From positions 240,379 to 304,378 of the forward strand of contig CALSSA010000004.1 in assembly GCA_943788875.1 (NCBI GenBank): a stretch of DNA of 64,000 bases. The letters run 5' to 3'. Below are positions 42,106 to 52,681 of this stretch, piece by piece. Numbering within the stretch: the first letter of the stretch is position 1; each line of letters begins with the position of its first letter. Under the pieces are notes generated by a model. The model did not search any database and was not told the DNA's origin. It was given only the letters and a program-made list of their open reading frames with translations. Both the position numbers and the translations under genes were made by a program. The stretch comes from an uncultured Pseudomonadales bacterium. GTDB taxonomy: Bacteria; Pseudomonadota; Gammaproteobacteria; Pseudomonadales; Porticoccaceae.

Positions 42106-42501
42106 ATGAATAATATTAATGAATCCCCCAAGCCCATCGGCAAACTGATTTCCCAGACTATTGCCATGCCCAGAGAGACCAATGCCAACGGTGATATTTT
42201 TGGCGGCTGGCTGCTCAGTCAAATGGATTTGGCTGGTGCTATTCTGGCTGGAAGAATTGCCCAGGGTCGCGTCGCGACTGTGGCTATAAGTAGTATGTCA
42301 TTTCTTAACCCGGTGCCAGTCGGCGCTGTGGTGGGCTGTTATGCCAACACCACTTCTGTGGGTACCAGTTCAATTACAATCTCTATTGAAGCTTGGATTA
42401 GTGACGATCACCTAACAGATTTGTGCAAAGTCACTGAGGGTGAGTTTGTGTTTGTTGCAATTGATGAAAGTGGTAATACCAGAACGGTACCCAGCAACTA
42501 A
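42106..42501 (+). CDS. Acyl-CoA thioesterase, YciA-like hotdog fold
   Basis: Hydrolyses acyl-CoA to free acid and CoA. 131 aa from ATG 42106 (GGAAGAGA upstream); the track start 42088 is possible. Signature PRETNANGDIFGGWLLSQMD includes the catalytic Asn/Asp region, and MSFLNPVPVGAVVGCYANT follows. Probably the last gene after dctM or independent; spacing about 45 bp. Confidence 0.88.
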   Translation: MNNINESPKPIGKLISQTIAMPRETNANGDIFGGWLLSQMDLAGAILAGRIAQGRVATVAISSMSFLNPVPVGAVVGCYANTTSVGTSSITISIEAWISDDHLTDLCKVTEGEFVFVAIDESGNTRTVPSN

Positions 42502-42510
42502 GCGCCGAAT

Positions 42511-43470
42511 CTATAACTTCAGAGCAGCAAAAATTTGCCGACGCAGAGGTTCGATTTCATTGACCATATGATGGTTTGCATCGGCAATGATCTGTACCTT
42601 GAGACCAGAGAGTTTGCTCTTAAACTGCTCAAGATTGTATTGCCAGTTGAGGGTTTTATCGCCAGAGCCCTGTATCAAATTAATCTCTCTGTCCGTGCCT
42701 GAAAATTTTTTAAATTCCCCAATCCAGTTGCTGAGTGCAGCAACCCATGCCATGGGTACAGTTCGCGGCTGGAAATAGTCTCGCTGCTGCACAAAATCCA
42801 GAAACTCCTGATCAAAAGAGCTGGGGCGAAACACTCGTTTCGACGATTGGAGAAAGTTTTTTGTGAGTAAGAATAAACAGCGCTTGATAGCCCAGCTTTG
42901 AGGTTCCAACAGCGGCGCCAGCAAGTTTAACTTGCTAAACGGATAGTTGTTTCCAGCGCCCTGTTGCATCAAATGTTTTAGCAAAATAGCACCTCCCATA
43001 CTTTGCCCAATTGCTTGCAGCGGGCCATCAAACATTGTCTGACTTACTCTGATAACGGCATTAAGTGCGCTGACATAGTCTGCGTAGTCTAGAATAAAAC
43101 CAGGTTGACCGGCTGAGAGGCCGTGTCCGGGCAGATCAAAACAGATGACATTGAGTCGGCAGTTGAGAAGGTGCTCAATAAGATGATTAAACAGCCCCGT
43201 ATGGTCCATATAGCCATGGACAACAATCACTGAGCCGACGGCGTTTTGTGGTGTCCAGCTCATGATTACAACCGGTTGTTGCTGCACATTAATTGTGCCC
43301 GCACGGAGCTTAAGTTCTCCGAGGGGAATAGGCAGCTGATAATAGTTGAGGTATTGCAGCAGTTGAGTATTCGACTGGTCGACCAGAGACATTTCAGCGC
43401 AAAAAGAGGGCAGATTTTTCTGCAGTGCTGCGATCGAAGCTCGGTCGAAAGTGTCTGGCGACTGTCCCAT
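42511..43470 (-). CDS. Alpha/beta hydrolase, monoacylglycerol lipase/lysophospholipase-like
   Basis: 319 aa. Oxyanion-hole motif VIVVHGYMDHTGLF, nucleophile elbow AIGQSMGGA (Ser in GxSxG) and a late His in ADANHHMVNE form the triad pattern of the Hydrolase_4 family. No signal peptide, so cytoplasmic. Stands alone, convergent with the thioesterase (9 bp between stops). Exact lipid substrate unknown. Confidence 0.82.
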   Translation of the reverse strand: MGQSPDTFDRASIAALQKNLPSFCAEMSLVDQSNTQLLQYLNYYQLPIPLGELKLRAGTINVQQQPVVIMSWTPQNAVGSVIVVHGYMDHTGLFNHLIEHLLNCRLNVICFDLPGHGLSAGQPGFILDYADYVSALNAVIRVSQTMFDGPLQAIGQSMGGAILLKHLMQQGAGNNYPFSKLNLLAPLLEPQSWAIKRCLFLLTKNFLQSSKRVFRPSSFDQEFLDFVQQRDYFQPRTVPMAWVAALSNWIGEFKKFSGTDREINLIQGSGDKTLNWQYNLEQFKSKLSGLKVQIIADANHHMVNEIEPLRRQIFAALKL

Positions 43471-43564
43471 AGACTATTCCAAAAATTAAACTAGGGTTTA
43501 GGCCTGATTTCTGAACCGTGATTTCGGATCATTGCCCCCTTGAGAGTATCTTGTCAGATTGCCA

Positions 43565-44104
43565 ATGAATTACAAGAATAAAGATGTTGTCGATAAATTA
43601 GTCAAAGAGCACAGCTCAGCGCTAGTGCGCTTTTTAACTCGTCGTATGAAAAGCCGTGAAGATGCTGAGGATATTGCTCAGGCAGCTTATTTGCGGCTTT
43701 ATACCCTTGACGATCTGAATCGGCTGTCTAATGCCAAGGCCTTTCTTTTTCAGGTGGCGGCAAATATGTCTATTGACCAGCTGCGCCGCGAAGTTCTGCA
43801 TAAAAATTATCTCGACAAAGAAATATCCAAGGTGCCAAAGGACCTAAGTGCTATGGCCACCATGACACCTGAAGCCATCTCATTGGAGCGAGAGATCGAG
43901 GCCAAAGAGACATTACATTTAATTCATTCTAGGCTAGAAGATCTGCCACAAAATGCGCGTCAGGCCTTTATTCTGAGTCGCAATAAAGGCTGGACCTACA
44001 ACCAAATTGCCACTCAGTTGGGGGTGTCGGTGAGCAGTGTTGAAAAATATATTCTCTCGGTGCTCAAGGAGCTTCGAGAGCTTGTGGCGGATGTCGAATC
44101 ATGA
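43565..44104 (+). CDS. ECF sigma factor, FecI type
   Basis: About 179 aa from ATG 43565 (track start TTG 43559). Sigma region 2 (RMKSREDAEDIAQAAYLRLY; AKAFLFQVAANMSIDQLRRE) and region 4 (NKGWTYNQIATQLGVSVSSVEKYI) are clear. Followed by fecR-like and TonB-receptor genes, the standard cell-surface signalling trio. Confidence 0.92.
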   Translation: MNYKNKDVVDKLVKEHSSALVRFLTRRMKSREDAEDIAQAAYLRLYTLDDLNRLSNAKAFLFQVAANMSIDQLRREVLHKNYLDKEISKVPKDLSAMATMTPEAISLEREIEAKETLHLIHSRLEDLPQNARQAFILSRNKGWTYNQIATQLGVSVSSVEKYILSVLKELRELVADVES

Positions 44105-44212
44105 TCATTGCTGAAGCATAAACTAAGCATTGGGGACTTTGCTGTCTTAATCGTCTAACAGGGAATAAACATAACCACAGGGGGAGATGCGCTTGCGGGT
44201 GCTGAGGAAAAA

Positions 44213-45241
44213 ATGAAACTAAAAGGGAATAATTCAACAGGGAAAGTGAGCAATCAGAAGGCTAGCGATCAGGCTTTAGGCTGGGTTGTGCGTCTTCGTT
44301 CCGACACCGTGCAAGACCGAGATAGGGAGAGTTTTGCTGAATGGCTAACTCATTCAGATGACAATCAGCAGGCCTGGGAGCAGGCGCTCGATCTATGGGA
44401 GACTGCCGGCGTGCTGTCTTATCTGCCCAGTCAGGATCTACTGGCCAGTTCAGAGAGTTTTGCCGAACAGCTCAATAATAGCGGCGGCTTTTTGCGCAAA
44501 TGGTCCAAAGGGTTTTGGCGCGCCCTGACCGGAGTATCTACCTCACTCGTTATTGCAGCAGCCGTATTTCTAATGTTTGAAGATAATGGCCGCAGTTACT
44601 ATTCTGCAGTGGGCGAATACCAACAGATCGCATTAGCCGATGGCTCGATGATCGAACTCAACACAGACAGTGCTGTAAATGTCTCCCTAGAACAGTCAGT
44701 GCGTAAAATAGAGCTGTTAAAAGGTGAGGCGTTTTTCACCGTGGCGTCTGACAAGCAGCGACCATTTGTTGTTCAGGTAGGCGCTGCCACTGTTCAAGCA
44801 CTGGGGACGGCATTTAATATTTATCGTTCGCAGGACGATCAGGTTGCAGTTGCAGTCACCGAGGGTGTGGTAAGAGTCTCTGAATCCAAAGGTTCTGCTG
44901 TGGCGGCGGCGCAGTCAAAATTGCTAGTGGCCAATCAGGCACTTATAGTCACTGCTGCGGCCGGCATTGCTGATGCAATCCTTAACACGGATCGGGCTAC
45001 AGCCTGGCGTCAGCAGCAAATTATTTTTGATGATGCCTCCGTGACGCAGGCCGTGGCGAGTCTTAATCGGTATCGGCAGAACAAGATTGTGGTTGCAGAC
45101 CAGAGTCAGTCAAACCGTCGCATATCAGGTATCTTTTCAACAGCTGAGCATCAGCAAACCTTATTTGCTGTAGCCGAGGCGTTTGATTTAGAGGTTTCCC
45201 AACAAGCCGATCATTGGCTGTTGTCTCGACCCAATCCATAG
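44213..45241 (+). CDS. FecR-type anti-sigma regulator
   Basis: 342 aa. N-terminal DUF4880-like cytoplasmic domain (WVVRLRSDTVQDRDRESFAEW; DNQQAWEQALDLWE), one membrane span (about 100-120), a periplasmic FecR domain (DGSMIELNTDSAVNVSL; LKGEAFFTVASDKQRPFVVQ) and a C-terminal STN-contacting part. It should relay the signal from the receptor to the sigma factor. Confidence 0.92.
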   Translation: MKLKGNNSTGKVSNQKASDQALGWVVRLRSDTVQDRDRESFAEWLTHSDDNQQAWEQALDLWETAGVLSYLPSQDLLASSESFAEQLNNSGGFLRKWSKGFWRALTGVSTSLVIAAAVFLMFEDNGRSYYSAVGEYQQIALADGSMIELNTDSAVNVSLEQSVRKIELLKGEAFFTVASDKQRPFVVQVGAATVQALGTAFNIYRSQDDQVAVAVTEGVVRVSESKGSAVAAAQSKLLVANQALIVTAAAGIADAILNTDRATAWRQQQIIFDDASVTQAVASLNRYRQNKIVVADQSQSNRRISGIFSTAEHQQTLFAVAEAFDLEVSQQADHWLLSRPNP

Positions 45242-45291
45242 GGTTTAATGGTCCCACAGCATCTGTGAGCTGCCTGTGCAGCCGAGTGTTT

Positions 45292-48200
45292 ATGGACCCA
45301 GGAATCAATCCTGCTGAACAAGTGAATGTTTATCGCCAGATTACTTCAATCTGGCGTTCGTTATTTTTTGTCTTTTTTTATACCAGTCTTTCCATTGGCC
45401 CTTTACTGGTTAGCCCGGCCCAGGCCATTGTCACAGATACTAGCGAGATTAGTTTGCCCGAGGGGCAGTTGCATCAGGCTTTAATTGAACTGGGCAAACA
45501 AACTCAGGTGTCGATTATCTTTCCTTCGCAGCTGCCAGACGCAGCCAGTCCGAATATCTATGGGCAGTACAGCCCGCTGCAGGCTTTAGAGCAATTAATT
45601 GAAGGGCTTGAACTTGAATACCGTATTACCGGGCCAGATACTATTTTGGTATTACCTCGCTGCTATGCAGCCAGAGCTTGCCCATCAATGCAGGATGACT
45701 TGCAGTTCTCCATGCAGCAGTATTCGATTATGGAAGAGCTTGTGATTCGCGGCAAACCTCTGACAGGCTCGCGTTTTAAGCAGTTAAATACAGTTGGCTT
45801 TAGCCCAGTCGAAATTATCACCGGTTCAGAAATCCGTCTGACTGGTGCTCAGACCATGGCTGAATTAATGAGGTTTACACCGCAAGTGGTCGGCAACTCC
45901 ACCAGCACAGCGGTGAGCAATGGCGGCAATGGCACAGCCAGTGCCACATTGCGTGGTTTGCCAGCCACCAACACATTGGTGTTGGTCAATGGGCAGCGTG
46001 TCGCCAAAAATGCTCTTGATGGAAGTTCTGTGGACCTCAATAGTATTCCTTTGGCTGCAGTGGACCGCATAGAAATACTAAAAGGCAGCGGGTCATCTAT
46101 CTATGGCTCAGATGCCATTGCCGGAGTGATTAATGTCATTCTCAAGAAACGTTTTAAGGGCTCTTTGGTGAATGCCTTTTATGGTATTTCCGATGCCGGT
46201 GACAGTGAAACAGTGCGCTATGATTTTGTCGCTGGCCTGATGCTGGAAAAGGTTGATCTGGTGTTTACAGCTTCTCATTATTCACAAAAAGGGATATTCA
46301 GCCGCGATCGAGCTATCTCTGCCAGTGCCAATGGCCGTGGCCTTGGAGGTATTGATCGACGCTCCAGTGCCACCCCCAATGCGCGATTGAGGCTAGGGAA
46401 TGATTATCTGGTTTTGGCAACAGATAATCTTAGTGGCTCTTCGACATCAGATTTTCGTCAGGCCACTGAGGCAGACCTTTTTGATTATGCCGCCTTTACT
46501 TCATCACTGGCTCCGGCTGAGCGAGATTCCTTTCATTTGGCGGCAGAGCTAAAGGACCTAGGCTCTGTTGATGCTGCTTTTGAGTTGACCTATGTGGATA
46601 GTAATTCATTGATCACCCTGGCCCCGGTATCAGTGTTGACGGCATTTGCCGCGACTCCGCTCCGTGTTTCCGCTGATAATTCCTATAACCCGTTTGGGCA
46701 GACTATTGATGACGCAAGAATACGCTTGCTGGGACTGGGCCCGCGGTTGCAGAGCAATCAGTCTAAAACAGCTAGAGTTCAGGGCCGCATACTGGGTAAT
46801 ATTGAGGAGGGTGAATGGCAGCTCAGTGTTAACTGGAGCCAGACCAAAGCTCGTGAGCAGTGGCAGAATCTGCTTAATTTGCAGCACTTGGCCGAGGGAC
46901 TGGGGGCCGCAGAAGACTGCCAGAATGACTGCGTGCCGATTAATATTTTTGCACCTACTCGACCTCAGGAACAGCTTGAACATCTGCGCACTGGCGCTTT
47001 AAATCAGGGTCACACAGAACTGTTATCGGTCAATTTAGATCTTTCTCAGCTGCTGGACATTTTGCCTGCGGGCAATGCTGAATTTGCCTCCGGTATTGAA
47101 TTTCGCCGGGAGCAATTGCATATAATCTCAGACCAACGGCTTTCCGGGCAGTTGCTTGTTGGTGCTAATTCCAGTGACAGTACAGGTAGTCGCAATACGG
47201 CAGAAATGTATCTTGAGTCTCTAATTCCTCTGGCCAGGGATATTCCCTGGGTATACAGTCTTGAAGCCAATGTTTCCTTTCGCTTGACCTACTCAAATGA
47301 TTTTACTGTGCGAGCCAATCCAAAACTGGCGCTGCGTTACAGGCCTACAAAAGAACTAATGCTGCGCACTAATCTATCTACAGGCTTCCGGGCGCCCAGT
47401 CTATATGAGCTGCAACAGGTCCAGAGCAGCACTCAGGTAGCACTCTATGATCCCTGCTCCAGCGCTGAAAATGTTGCTGACTTAACGGGCTGTGCTGTCG
47501 CTACGGATCCCCTGCGAAGTCAATACAATGTGATTGGCGGAGGCAATGTTTTGCTGCGGCCAGAAACTTCCAAGCATATTTCTTTGGGTCTGTTATATAA
47601 GCCTGCGGGTCTTGAAAACTTTACCTTTGGCGTAGATATTTTTGCCATTAATGTGGATCAGGTTATCGGCGCCAATGCCCAATTTATAGTCAATCAGAAT
47701 GCCTCGAATGGTCTATTTTCTGACCAGCTTGTGCGTAGTGGCGATGGCGAACTAATCTCGGTTATGGCCAGTAACCACAATATAGGATCGCGCCAGATTC
47801 GGGGTGCTGATATGGATCTATCCTGGCGTATATTTATTGCTAGCTGGGGTACCCTGGGAGTCAATATGGGTGGAGCTTATATTGATTCACACAGGTTTAA
47901 AATCGACCCAGCTATGGAGGCCATAGAACTGGCTGGTACCTTTGTCGACAAGGCCGCTCAGGGCAGTGGGTCAATTCCCAGATGGAAATCAAGACTCAAT
48001 CTATTCTGGCAGTTTGGCCGCTGGGAGTTTTCTCTGGCGTCAATGCATGTGTCGAGCCTGACCGAATTTATAGTCTCAGAGGATCGATTTAGGGATTCCG
48101 GTGCATGGTCGAGAGAGGATGTGCAGGTGAGCTATCATTTCAACTCTGGAGAGTCGCTGATCACCTTGGGAGTTGAAAATATTCTCGATCAGATGCCACC

Positions 48201-48294
48201 GTTTCTGGGATCAGCATTTAATGATAATTTTGATGCCAGAACCCATGACTCAACCGGTAGATTTATCTACGCTAGATTGAGCCACAGTCTTTAG
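45292..48294 (+). CDS. TonB-dependent outer-membrane receptor with N-terminal signalling (STN) domain
   Basis: 1000 aa from ATG 45292; the track start at 45214 overlaps fecR and is unlikely. Signal peptide to about VSPAQA (43), STN domain (LPEGQLHQALIELGKQTQVS ... ALEQLIEGLELEYRI), plug (AVDRIEILKGSGSSIYGSDA) and barrel ending RLSHSL. Two cysteine pairs (EDCQNDC; DPCSS...TGC) in extracellular loops. The STN domain plus FecI/FecR mark it as a transducer. Ligand unknown: siderophore, haem or a carbohydrate are possible. Confidence 0.93.
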   Translation: MDPGINPAEQVNVYRQITSIWRSLFFVFFYTSLSIGPLLVSPAQAIVTDTSEISLPEGQLHQALIELGKQTQVSIIFPSQLPDAASPNIYGQYSPLQALEQLIEGLELEYRITGPDTILVLPRCYAARACPSMQDDLQFSMQQYSIMEELVIRGKPLTGSRFKQLNTVGFSPVEIITGSEIRLTGAQTMAELMRFTPQVVGNSTSTAVSNGGNGTASATLRGLPATNTLVLVNGQRVAKNALDGSSVDLNSIPLAAVDRIEILKGSGSSIYGSDAIAGVINVILKKRFKGSLVNAFYGISDAGDSETVRYDFVAGLMLEKVDLVFTASHYSQKGIFSRDRAISASANGRGLGGIDRRSSATPNARLRLGNDYLVLATDNLSGSSTSDFRQATEADLFDYAAFTSSLAPAERDSFHLAAELKDLGSVDAAFELTYVDSNSLITLAPVSVLTAFAATPLRVSADNSYNPFGQTIDDARIRLLGLGPRLQSNQSKTARVQGRILGNIEEGEWQLSVNWSQTKAREQWQNLLNLQHLAEGLGAAEDCQNDCVPINIFAPTRPQEQLEHLRTGALNQGHTELLSVNLDLSQLLDILPAGNAEFASGIEFRREQLHIISDQRLSGQLLVGANSSDSTGSRNTAEMYLESLIPLARDIPWVYSLEANVSFRLTYSNDFTVRANPKLALRYRPTKELMLRTNLSTGFRAPSLYELQQVQSSTQVALYDPCSSAENVADLTGCAVATDPLRSQYNVIGGGNVLLRPETSKHISLGLLYKPAGLENFTFGVDIFAINVDQVIGANAQFIVNQNASNGLFSDQLVRSGDGELISVMASNHNIGSRQIRGADMDLSWRIFIASWGTLGVNMGGAYIDSHRFKIDPAMEAIELAGTFVDKAAQGSGSIPRWKSRLNLFWQFGRWEFSLASMHVSSLTEFIVSEDRFRDSGAWSREDVQVSYHFNSGESLITLGVENILDQMPPFLGSAFNDNFDARTHDSTGRFIYARLSHSL

Positions 48295-48299
48295 GCTGG

Positions 48300-48707
48300 T
48301 TATTCGTCTGTGGAGAGTGAGATATCGTATACACCAGCTTCACGGGCCTGATCAGATATCTGGGCAAACAGTTCAGTTTTAGACTTGGGGTGTGCGCTGA
48401 TAACCACTTTAGCTTCTGGTTTTTCAGCATGCATTCTCTCGACATTAGCTCGCACAGAGCGAATATCAATGCGACGGCCTTCGAGCATCAGTTCGTTGCT
48501 CTCAGAGATGCGGAAGACAATGTTGGTGTTCTCGGAATCCGGTGGTGGCTGATCAGATGTTGGTGGTCGGTTGACCCCAAGTCCTGATTCATTAACAAAG
48601 GATGCGGTTACGATGAAGAATATCAGCATGATAAACACGACGTCCAGCATAGGTGTCATATCGATCTGGGAGTCGTCTTCTTCTTTACGTCTTTTACCTA
48701 GGGCCAT
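48300..48707 (-). CDS. ExbD/TolR-type energy-transducing protein
   Basis: 135 aa. One span near the N-terminus with the functional aspartate (MTPMLDVVFIMLIFFIVTA), then the periplasmic ExbD domain. Such proteins form the proton channel with ExbB to energise TonB receptors. Only exbD is present in the window; no exbB or tonB is beside it. It is convergent with the TonB-receptor gene, 5 bp between stops. Confidence 0.93.
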   Translation of the reverse strand: MALGKRRKEEDDSQIDMTPMLDVVFIMLIFFIVTASFVNESGLGVNRPPTSDQPPPDSENTNIVFRISESNELMLEGRRIDIRSVRANVERMHAEKPEAKVVISAHPKSKTELFAQISDQAREAGVYDISLSTDE

Positions 48708-48886
48708 TTTCTACCGTACCTTTAACCGCAGTTTCTCTGAGCAGCGCATTTTACTGATTTTTATAAAAAATGCTAGTAAAGGCCCAACCATTGCATAACC
48801 TGATTTATACTATTCTGCCTCATTCAAGGGCTCTGCATCATCAATGTTTGAGTCCTTATGAAAAAATGTCGTTTTTAGGATAGTCA

Positions 48887-49693
48887 ATGCCGGAATTGCC
48901 AGAAGTAGAGACGACCCTCCGCGGCGTTGAGCCTTGGATTACCAATCAAATTATTACTCAGTTGACGGTCCGACAGGGTTCTTTGCGTTGGCCGGTCACG
49001 CCAGGATTGGCCGAAATTGCTCGGGGTCAGAAAGTCTGCGCGCTGCACAGACGAGCCAAATATTTGATTATGCAGCTTGAGCGGGGCTCTATGCTTGTCC
49101 ATTTGGGTATGAGCGGCAGCCTGCGTCTGGTGGAGCCAGGCACTGAATGGCGCAAACATGACCACATAGAGATGCAGGTGAGCAATGGATCAGTGCTGCG
49201 CTACCATGATCCGCGACGCTTTGGCTGTTGGCTTTGGTCAGACTCTGAACACAGTCAGTTGGCCAGGCTCGGACCTGAACCGTTGTCTGCAGATTTTGGT
49301 GGTGACAGACTTTATCAGCTGTCACGCAAGCGCAAAATAGCTATTAAGCCGTTTATTATGGATAACAACACAGTCGTGGGCGTGGGCAATATCTACGCAT
49401 CTGAAGCTCTTTATCGCAGCGGAATCAGACCGGATCGCGCGGCGGGGAATGTTGCTAAAAAACGCTATATGGACCTGAGCGGCCATATAAAAGAAGTTCT
49501 AACGGCTGCAATTGAACAGGGCGGTACTACATTGCGGGATTTTGTTAACGGCAATGGCGAGCCGGGATATTTTCAGCAGACATTGGCGGTTTATGGCCGA
49601 GGAGGGCAGCCCTGTACTCTCTGTGAAACTCTGTTAAAAGAAATCAAACTGGGTCAGCGCAGCTCGGTTTTTTGCCCGAGCTGCCAGCGATAA
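48887..49693 (+). CDS. mutM: Formamidopyrimidine-DNA glycosylase MutM
   Basis: Removes 8-oxoguanine and ring-opened purines; also an AP lyase. N-terminal catalytic PELPEVETT (Pro-2, Glu-3), helix-two-turn-helix region (NNTVVGVGNIYASEALYRSG) and C-terminal zinc finger CTLCETLLKEI...CPSCQR. 268 aa, standard. Confidence 0.98.
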   Translation: MPELPEVETTLRGVEPWITNQIITQLTVRQGSLRWPVTPGLAEIARGQKVCALHRRAKYLIMQLERGSMLVHLGMSGSLRLVEPGTEWRKHDHIEMQVSNGSVLRYHDPRRFGCWLWSDSEHSQLARLGPEPLSADFGGDRLYQLSRKRKIAIKPFIMDNNTVVGVGNIYASEALYRSGIRPDRAAGNVAKKRYMDLSGHIKEVLTAAIEQGGTTLRDFVNGNGEPGYFQQTLAVYGRGGQPCTLCETLLKEIKLGQRSSVFCPSCQR

Positions 49694-49700
49694 AAACGCC

Positions 49701-50201
<501 letters not shown>

Positions 50202-50226
50202 TCAAAGGGTCAGCATAGTACTGAAA

Positions 50227-50823
50227 TTAAGCGCTAGGCTCAATCTGAGAATACAGGCAGTATTTTACGCCGCCAGAAATTTTTTCCCTCAGCTGTTGCC
50301 AATTGGCTGGGCAGTCAAACAGGTTGTTTGCAACAGGAAACTCACAGTAAATCATGGCACCCTCTGCCAGCCAGTTATTTCTCTCAAGAAGAGCGCAGGC
50401 TGAGTTCTGCTGCTCGCCATCAAAAGGTGGGTCGACAAAGACAATATCATAGGCCTGCTGATTAGAGTTGTGTTGCAGATATTGCATAGCATCAGCCTCT
50501 ACGATGCTTAGGTGGTCGGCGCCGAGCTGAAGTTTGTTATCTTGCAGCTGAGTGACTGTAGCCCTGTGAAGTTCGAGGGCGGTACAGCTAGCAGCGCCCC
50601 GAGATATAGCTTCCAAACCCAGAGCGCCGGAGCCTGCAAACAGGTCTAGACATTGAGCGCCGGGAACATAGGGCGCGAGCCAGTTAAATAGGGTTTCGCG
50701 GATGCGATCACCAGTGGGTCGCAATCCGGGTGCCGCCGCAAAACTGATTTGCCGGCTGCGCCATTGGCCGCCGATAATTCGTAGCTTTTGCATGCCGTTG
50801 GCAGGATTTTTTTTGCTGGGCAA
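50227..50823 (-). CDS. rsmD: 16S rRNA (guanine-966 N2) methyltransferase RsmD
   Basis: Methylates G966 of 16S rRNA. SAM-binding motif LDLFAGSGALGLEAISRGA and catalytic FVDPPFDG. Family N-terminus RIIGGQWRSRQISF. Start is TTG at 50823 or ATG at 50793. Divergent from ftsY, as in most gammaproteobacteria. Confidence 0.95.
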   Translation of the reverse strand: MPSKKNPANGMQKLRIIGGQWRSRQISFAAAPGLRPTGDRIRETLFNWLAPYVPGAQCLDLFAGSGALGLEAISRGAASCTALELHRATVTQLQDNKLQLGADHLSIVEADAMQYLQHNSNQQAYDIVFVDPPFDGEQQNSACALLERNNWLAEGAMIYCEFPVANNLFDCPANWQQLREKISGGVKYCLYSQIEPSA

Positions 50824-50915
50824 CTGAACGCTCCGAGGTTGCGAGTTTTACGCACTTTTTCTGGGGTAAATGGTAGGATACACTAGATTTTAATAACCGT
50901 TATATAAGAACCTCA

Positions 50916-52007
50916 ATGGATTCTCCAGCATCTGATAACTCAACCGTCAAAGCAAAAAAGAAATCATTTTTTGATCGCTTTAAGCCTGACGTCGCAAATA
51001 CAGTCGTCAGCCCGGCTCCTGAGGCTGTGACTGCGGTCGCTGAAGCGACAGAACAGCCAGCCGAGCGCCCAGTGGCCAAAACCGGGTTTATGCAGCGCAT
51101 GCGCAACGCGCTGTCGCGCACCGGTGAGGGCTTCGGCAGTATTTTTCTCGGCGGTAAAGCGATTGATGATGATTTACTGGAAGAACTTGAAACCATGCTG
51201 TTGATGGCGGATGTTGGCATTGAGGTCACTGCCAATATATTGGCCGAGTTAACTGAGAGGCTGAGCAGAAAAGCGCTCAAGGATAGCTCTGCACTGCAAG
51301 AGGCGCTGCAGGAAATACTGACCGCCAAGCTGCAACCCTGTCAGCTGCCATTGGAAATATCTGATTCCCAGCAGCCCTATGTTATTTTAGTGATCGGTGT
51401 AAATGGCGTGGGTAAGACCACCACCATTGGTAAAATTGCCAGCCGTCTGCAGCAGCAGGGTAAGTCGGTGATGCTGGCGGCGGGAGATACTTTCCGCGCC
51501 GCAGCAGTGGAGCAGTTGCAGGTCTGGGGTGAGCGCAACAATATTCCAGTTATTGCTCAGCACACAGGTGCAGATAGTGCCTCAGTTATTTTTGATGGCA
51601 TTCAGGCGGCAAAATCCCGCGGTGCAGATGTGATTATTGCCGACACTGCAGGCCGTCTGCACAATAAAGGCAATTTGATGGCAGAGCTAGAAAAGGTCAA
51701 GCGAGTTGCCGGCAAGATTGACGAGACAGCTCCCCATGAGGTGCTGTTGGTTTTGGATGCAGGGACAGGCCAAAATGCAGTGGCTCAGATGGCAGAGTTT
51801 ACTCAGGCGATTGGGGTGACCGGTATTGCCCTGACTAAATTAGACGGTACGGCAAAAGGCGGCATCATATTTGCGCTGGCAGACAAGTTTTCTGTGCCGA
51901 TACGTTTTATCGGTGTGGGGGAGGCTCAGGAAGATCTGCAACCCTTTGTGGCCAGTGAATTTGTTGAGGCTCTGTTGACTACAGAACTCCGTGAGCAAGC
52001 GATATGA
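50916..52007 (+). CDS. ftsY: Signal recognition particle receptor FtsY
   Basis: Membrane-targeting SRP-receptor GTPase. Short, poorly conserved A region (1-60), N domain, and G domain with [48 protein letters not shown] and [10 protein letters not shown]. 363 aa. ATGA overlap with ftsE, giving the ftsY-ftsE-ftsX operon. Confidence 0.98.
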   Translation: MDSPASDNSTVKAKKKSFFDRFKPDVANTVVSPAPEAVTAVAEATEQPAERPVAKTGFMQRMRNALSRTGEGFGSIFLGGKAIDDDLLEELETMLLMADVGIEVTANILAELTERLSRKALKDSSALQEALQEILTAKLQPCQLPLEISDSQQPYVILVIGVNGVGKTTTIGKIASRLQQQGKSVMLAAGDTFRAAAVEQLQVWGERNNIPVIAQHTGADSASVIFDGIQAAKSRGADVIIADTAGRLHNKGNLMAELEKVKRVAGKIDETAPHEVLLVLDAGTGQNAVAQMAEFTQAIGVTGIALTKLDGTAKGGIIFALADKFSVPIRFIGVGEAQEDLQPFVASEFVEALLTTELREQAI

Positions 52008-52681
52008 TTTGTTTTGACAATCTAAGCAAGCGCTACCCTGGTGGTTTTGAAGCTCTTAAAAATGTCAGCTTTGAAATGGCTGCCGGGGAAATGGCATTTT
52101 TGACCGGGCACTCGGGCGCAGGCAAGAGTACATTACTGAAAATGTTGATGCTTATGGAGCGGCCCACATCGGGCAATCTATTGATCAACGGCAAAAACCT
52201 TAATCGCTTACCGGATTCACAGATACCTATCTACCGCCGTCAGGTTGGTGTGGTGTTCCAAAATCATCAGCTGCTGCTGGATCGCACCGTATTCGACAAT
52301 GTTGCTCTGCCGCTGCAGGTGTCCGGCTATCCAGCCAATGAAATTGGCCGCCGAGTGCGCGCTGCACTGGATGGTGTTGGTCTCCTGGACAAAGAGCAGC
52401 AGAAACCCGTCGCTCTGTCTGGAGGTGAGCAACAGAGAGTGGGCATAGCTCGCGCCGTGGTGCACAAGCCACGGATTCTATTGGCCGATGAGCCAACGGG
52501 AAATCTGGATCCGGAACTATCTGGCGAAATTATGGCGCTGTTTCGACGGTTTCAAAATGTTGGGGTCACGGTATTGATCGCCACCCATGATGTTAATTTA
52601 ATCGATCGTATGCAGCTGCGAATTATGCGTCTCGAAGGCGGCAATATGATTGATGATGGAGCTGATTATGGCCGCTACTGA
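52004..52681 (+). CDS. ftsE: Cell division ATP-binding protein FtsE
   Basis: ABC ATPase partner of FtsX, regulating peptidoglycan hydrolases at the septum. Walker [10 protein letters not shown], signature [14 protein letters not shown], Walker [12 protein letters not shown]. 225 aa. Overlaps ftsY and ftsX. Confidence 0.98.
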   Translation: MICFDNLSKRYPGGFEALKNVSFEMAAGEMAFLTGHSGAGKSTLLKMLMLMERPTSGNLLINGKNLNRLPDSQIPIYRRQVGVVFQNHQLLLDRTVFDNVALPLQVSGYPANEIGRRVRAALDGVGLLDKEQQKPVALSGGEQQRVGIARAVVHKPRILLADEPTGNLDPELSGEIMALFRRFQNVGVTVLIATHDVNLIDRMQLRIMRLEGGNMIDDGADYGRY

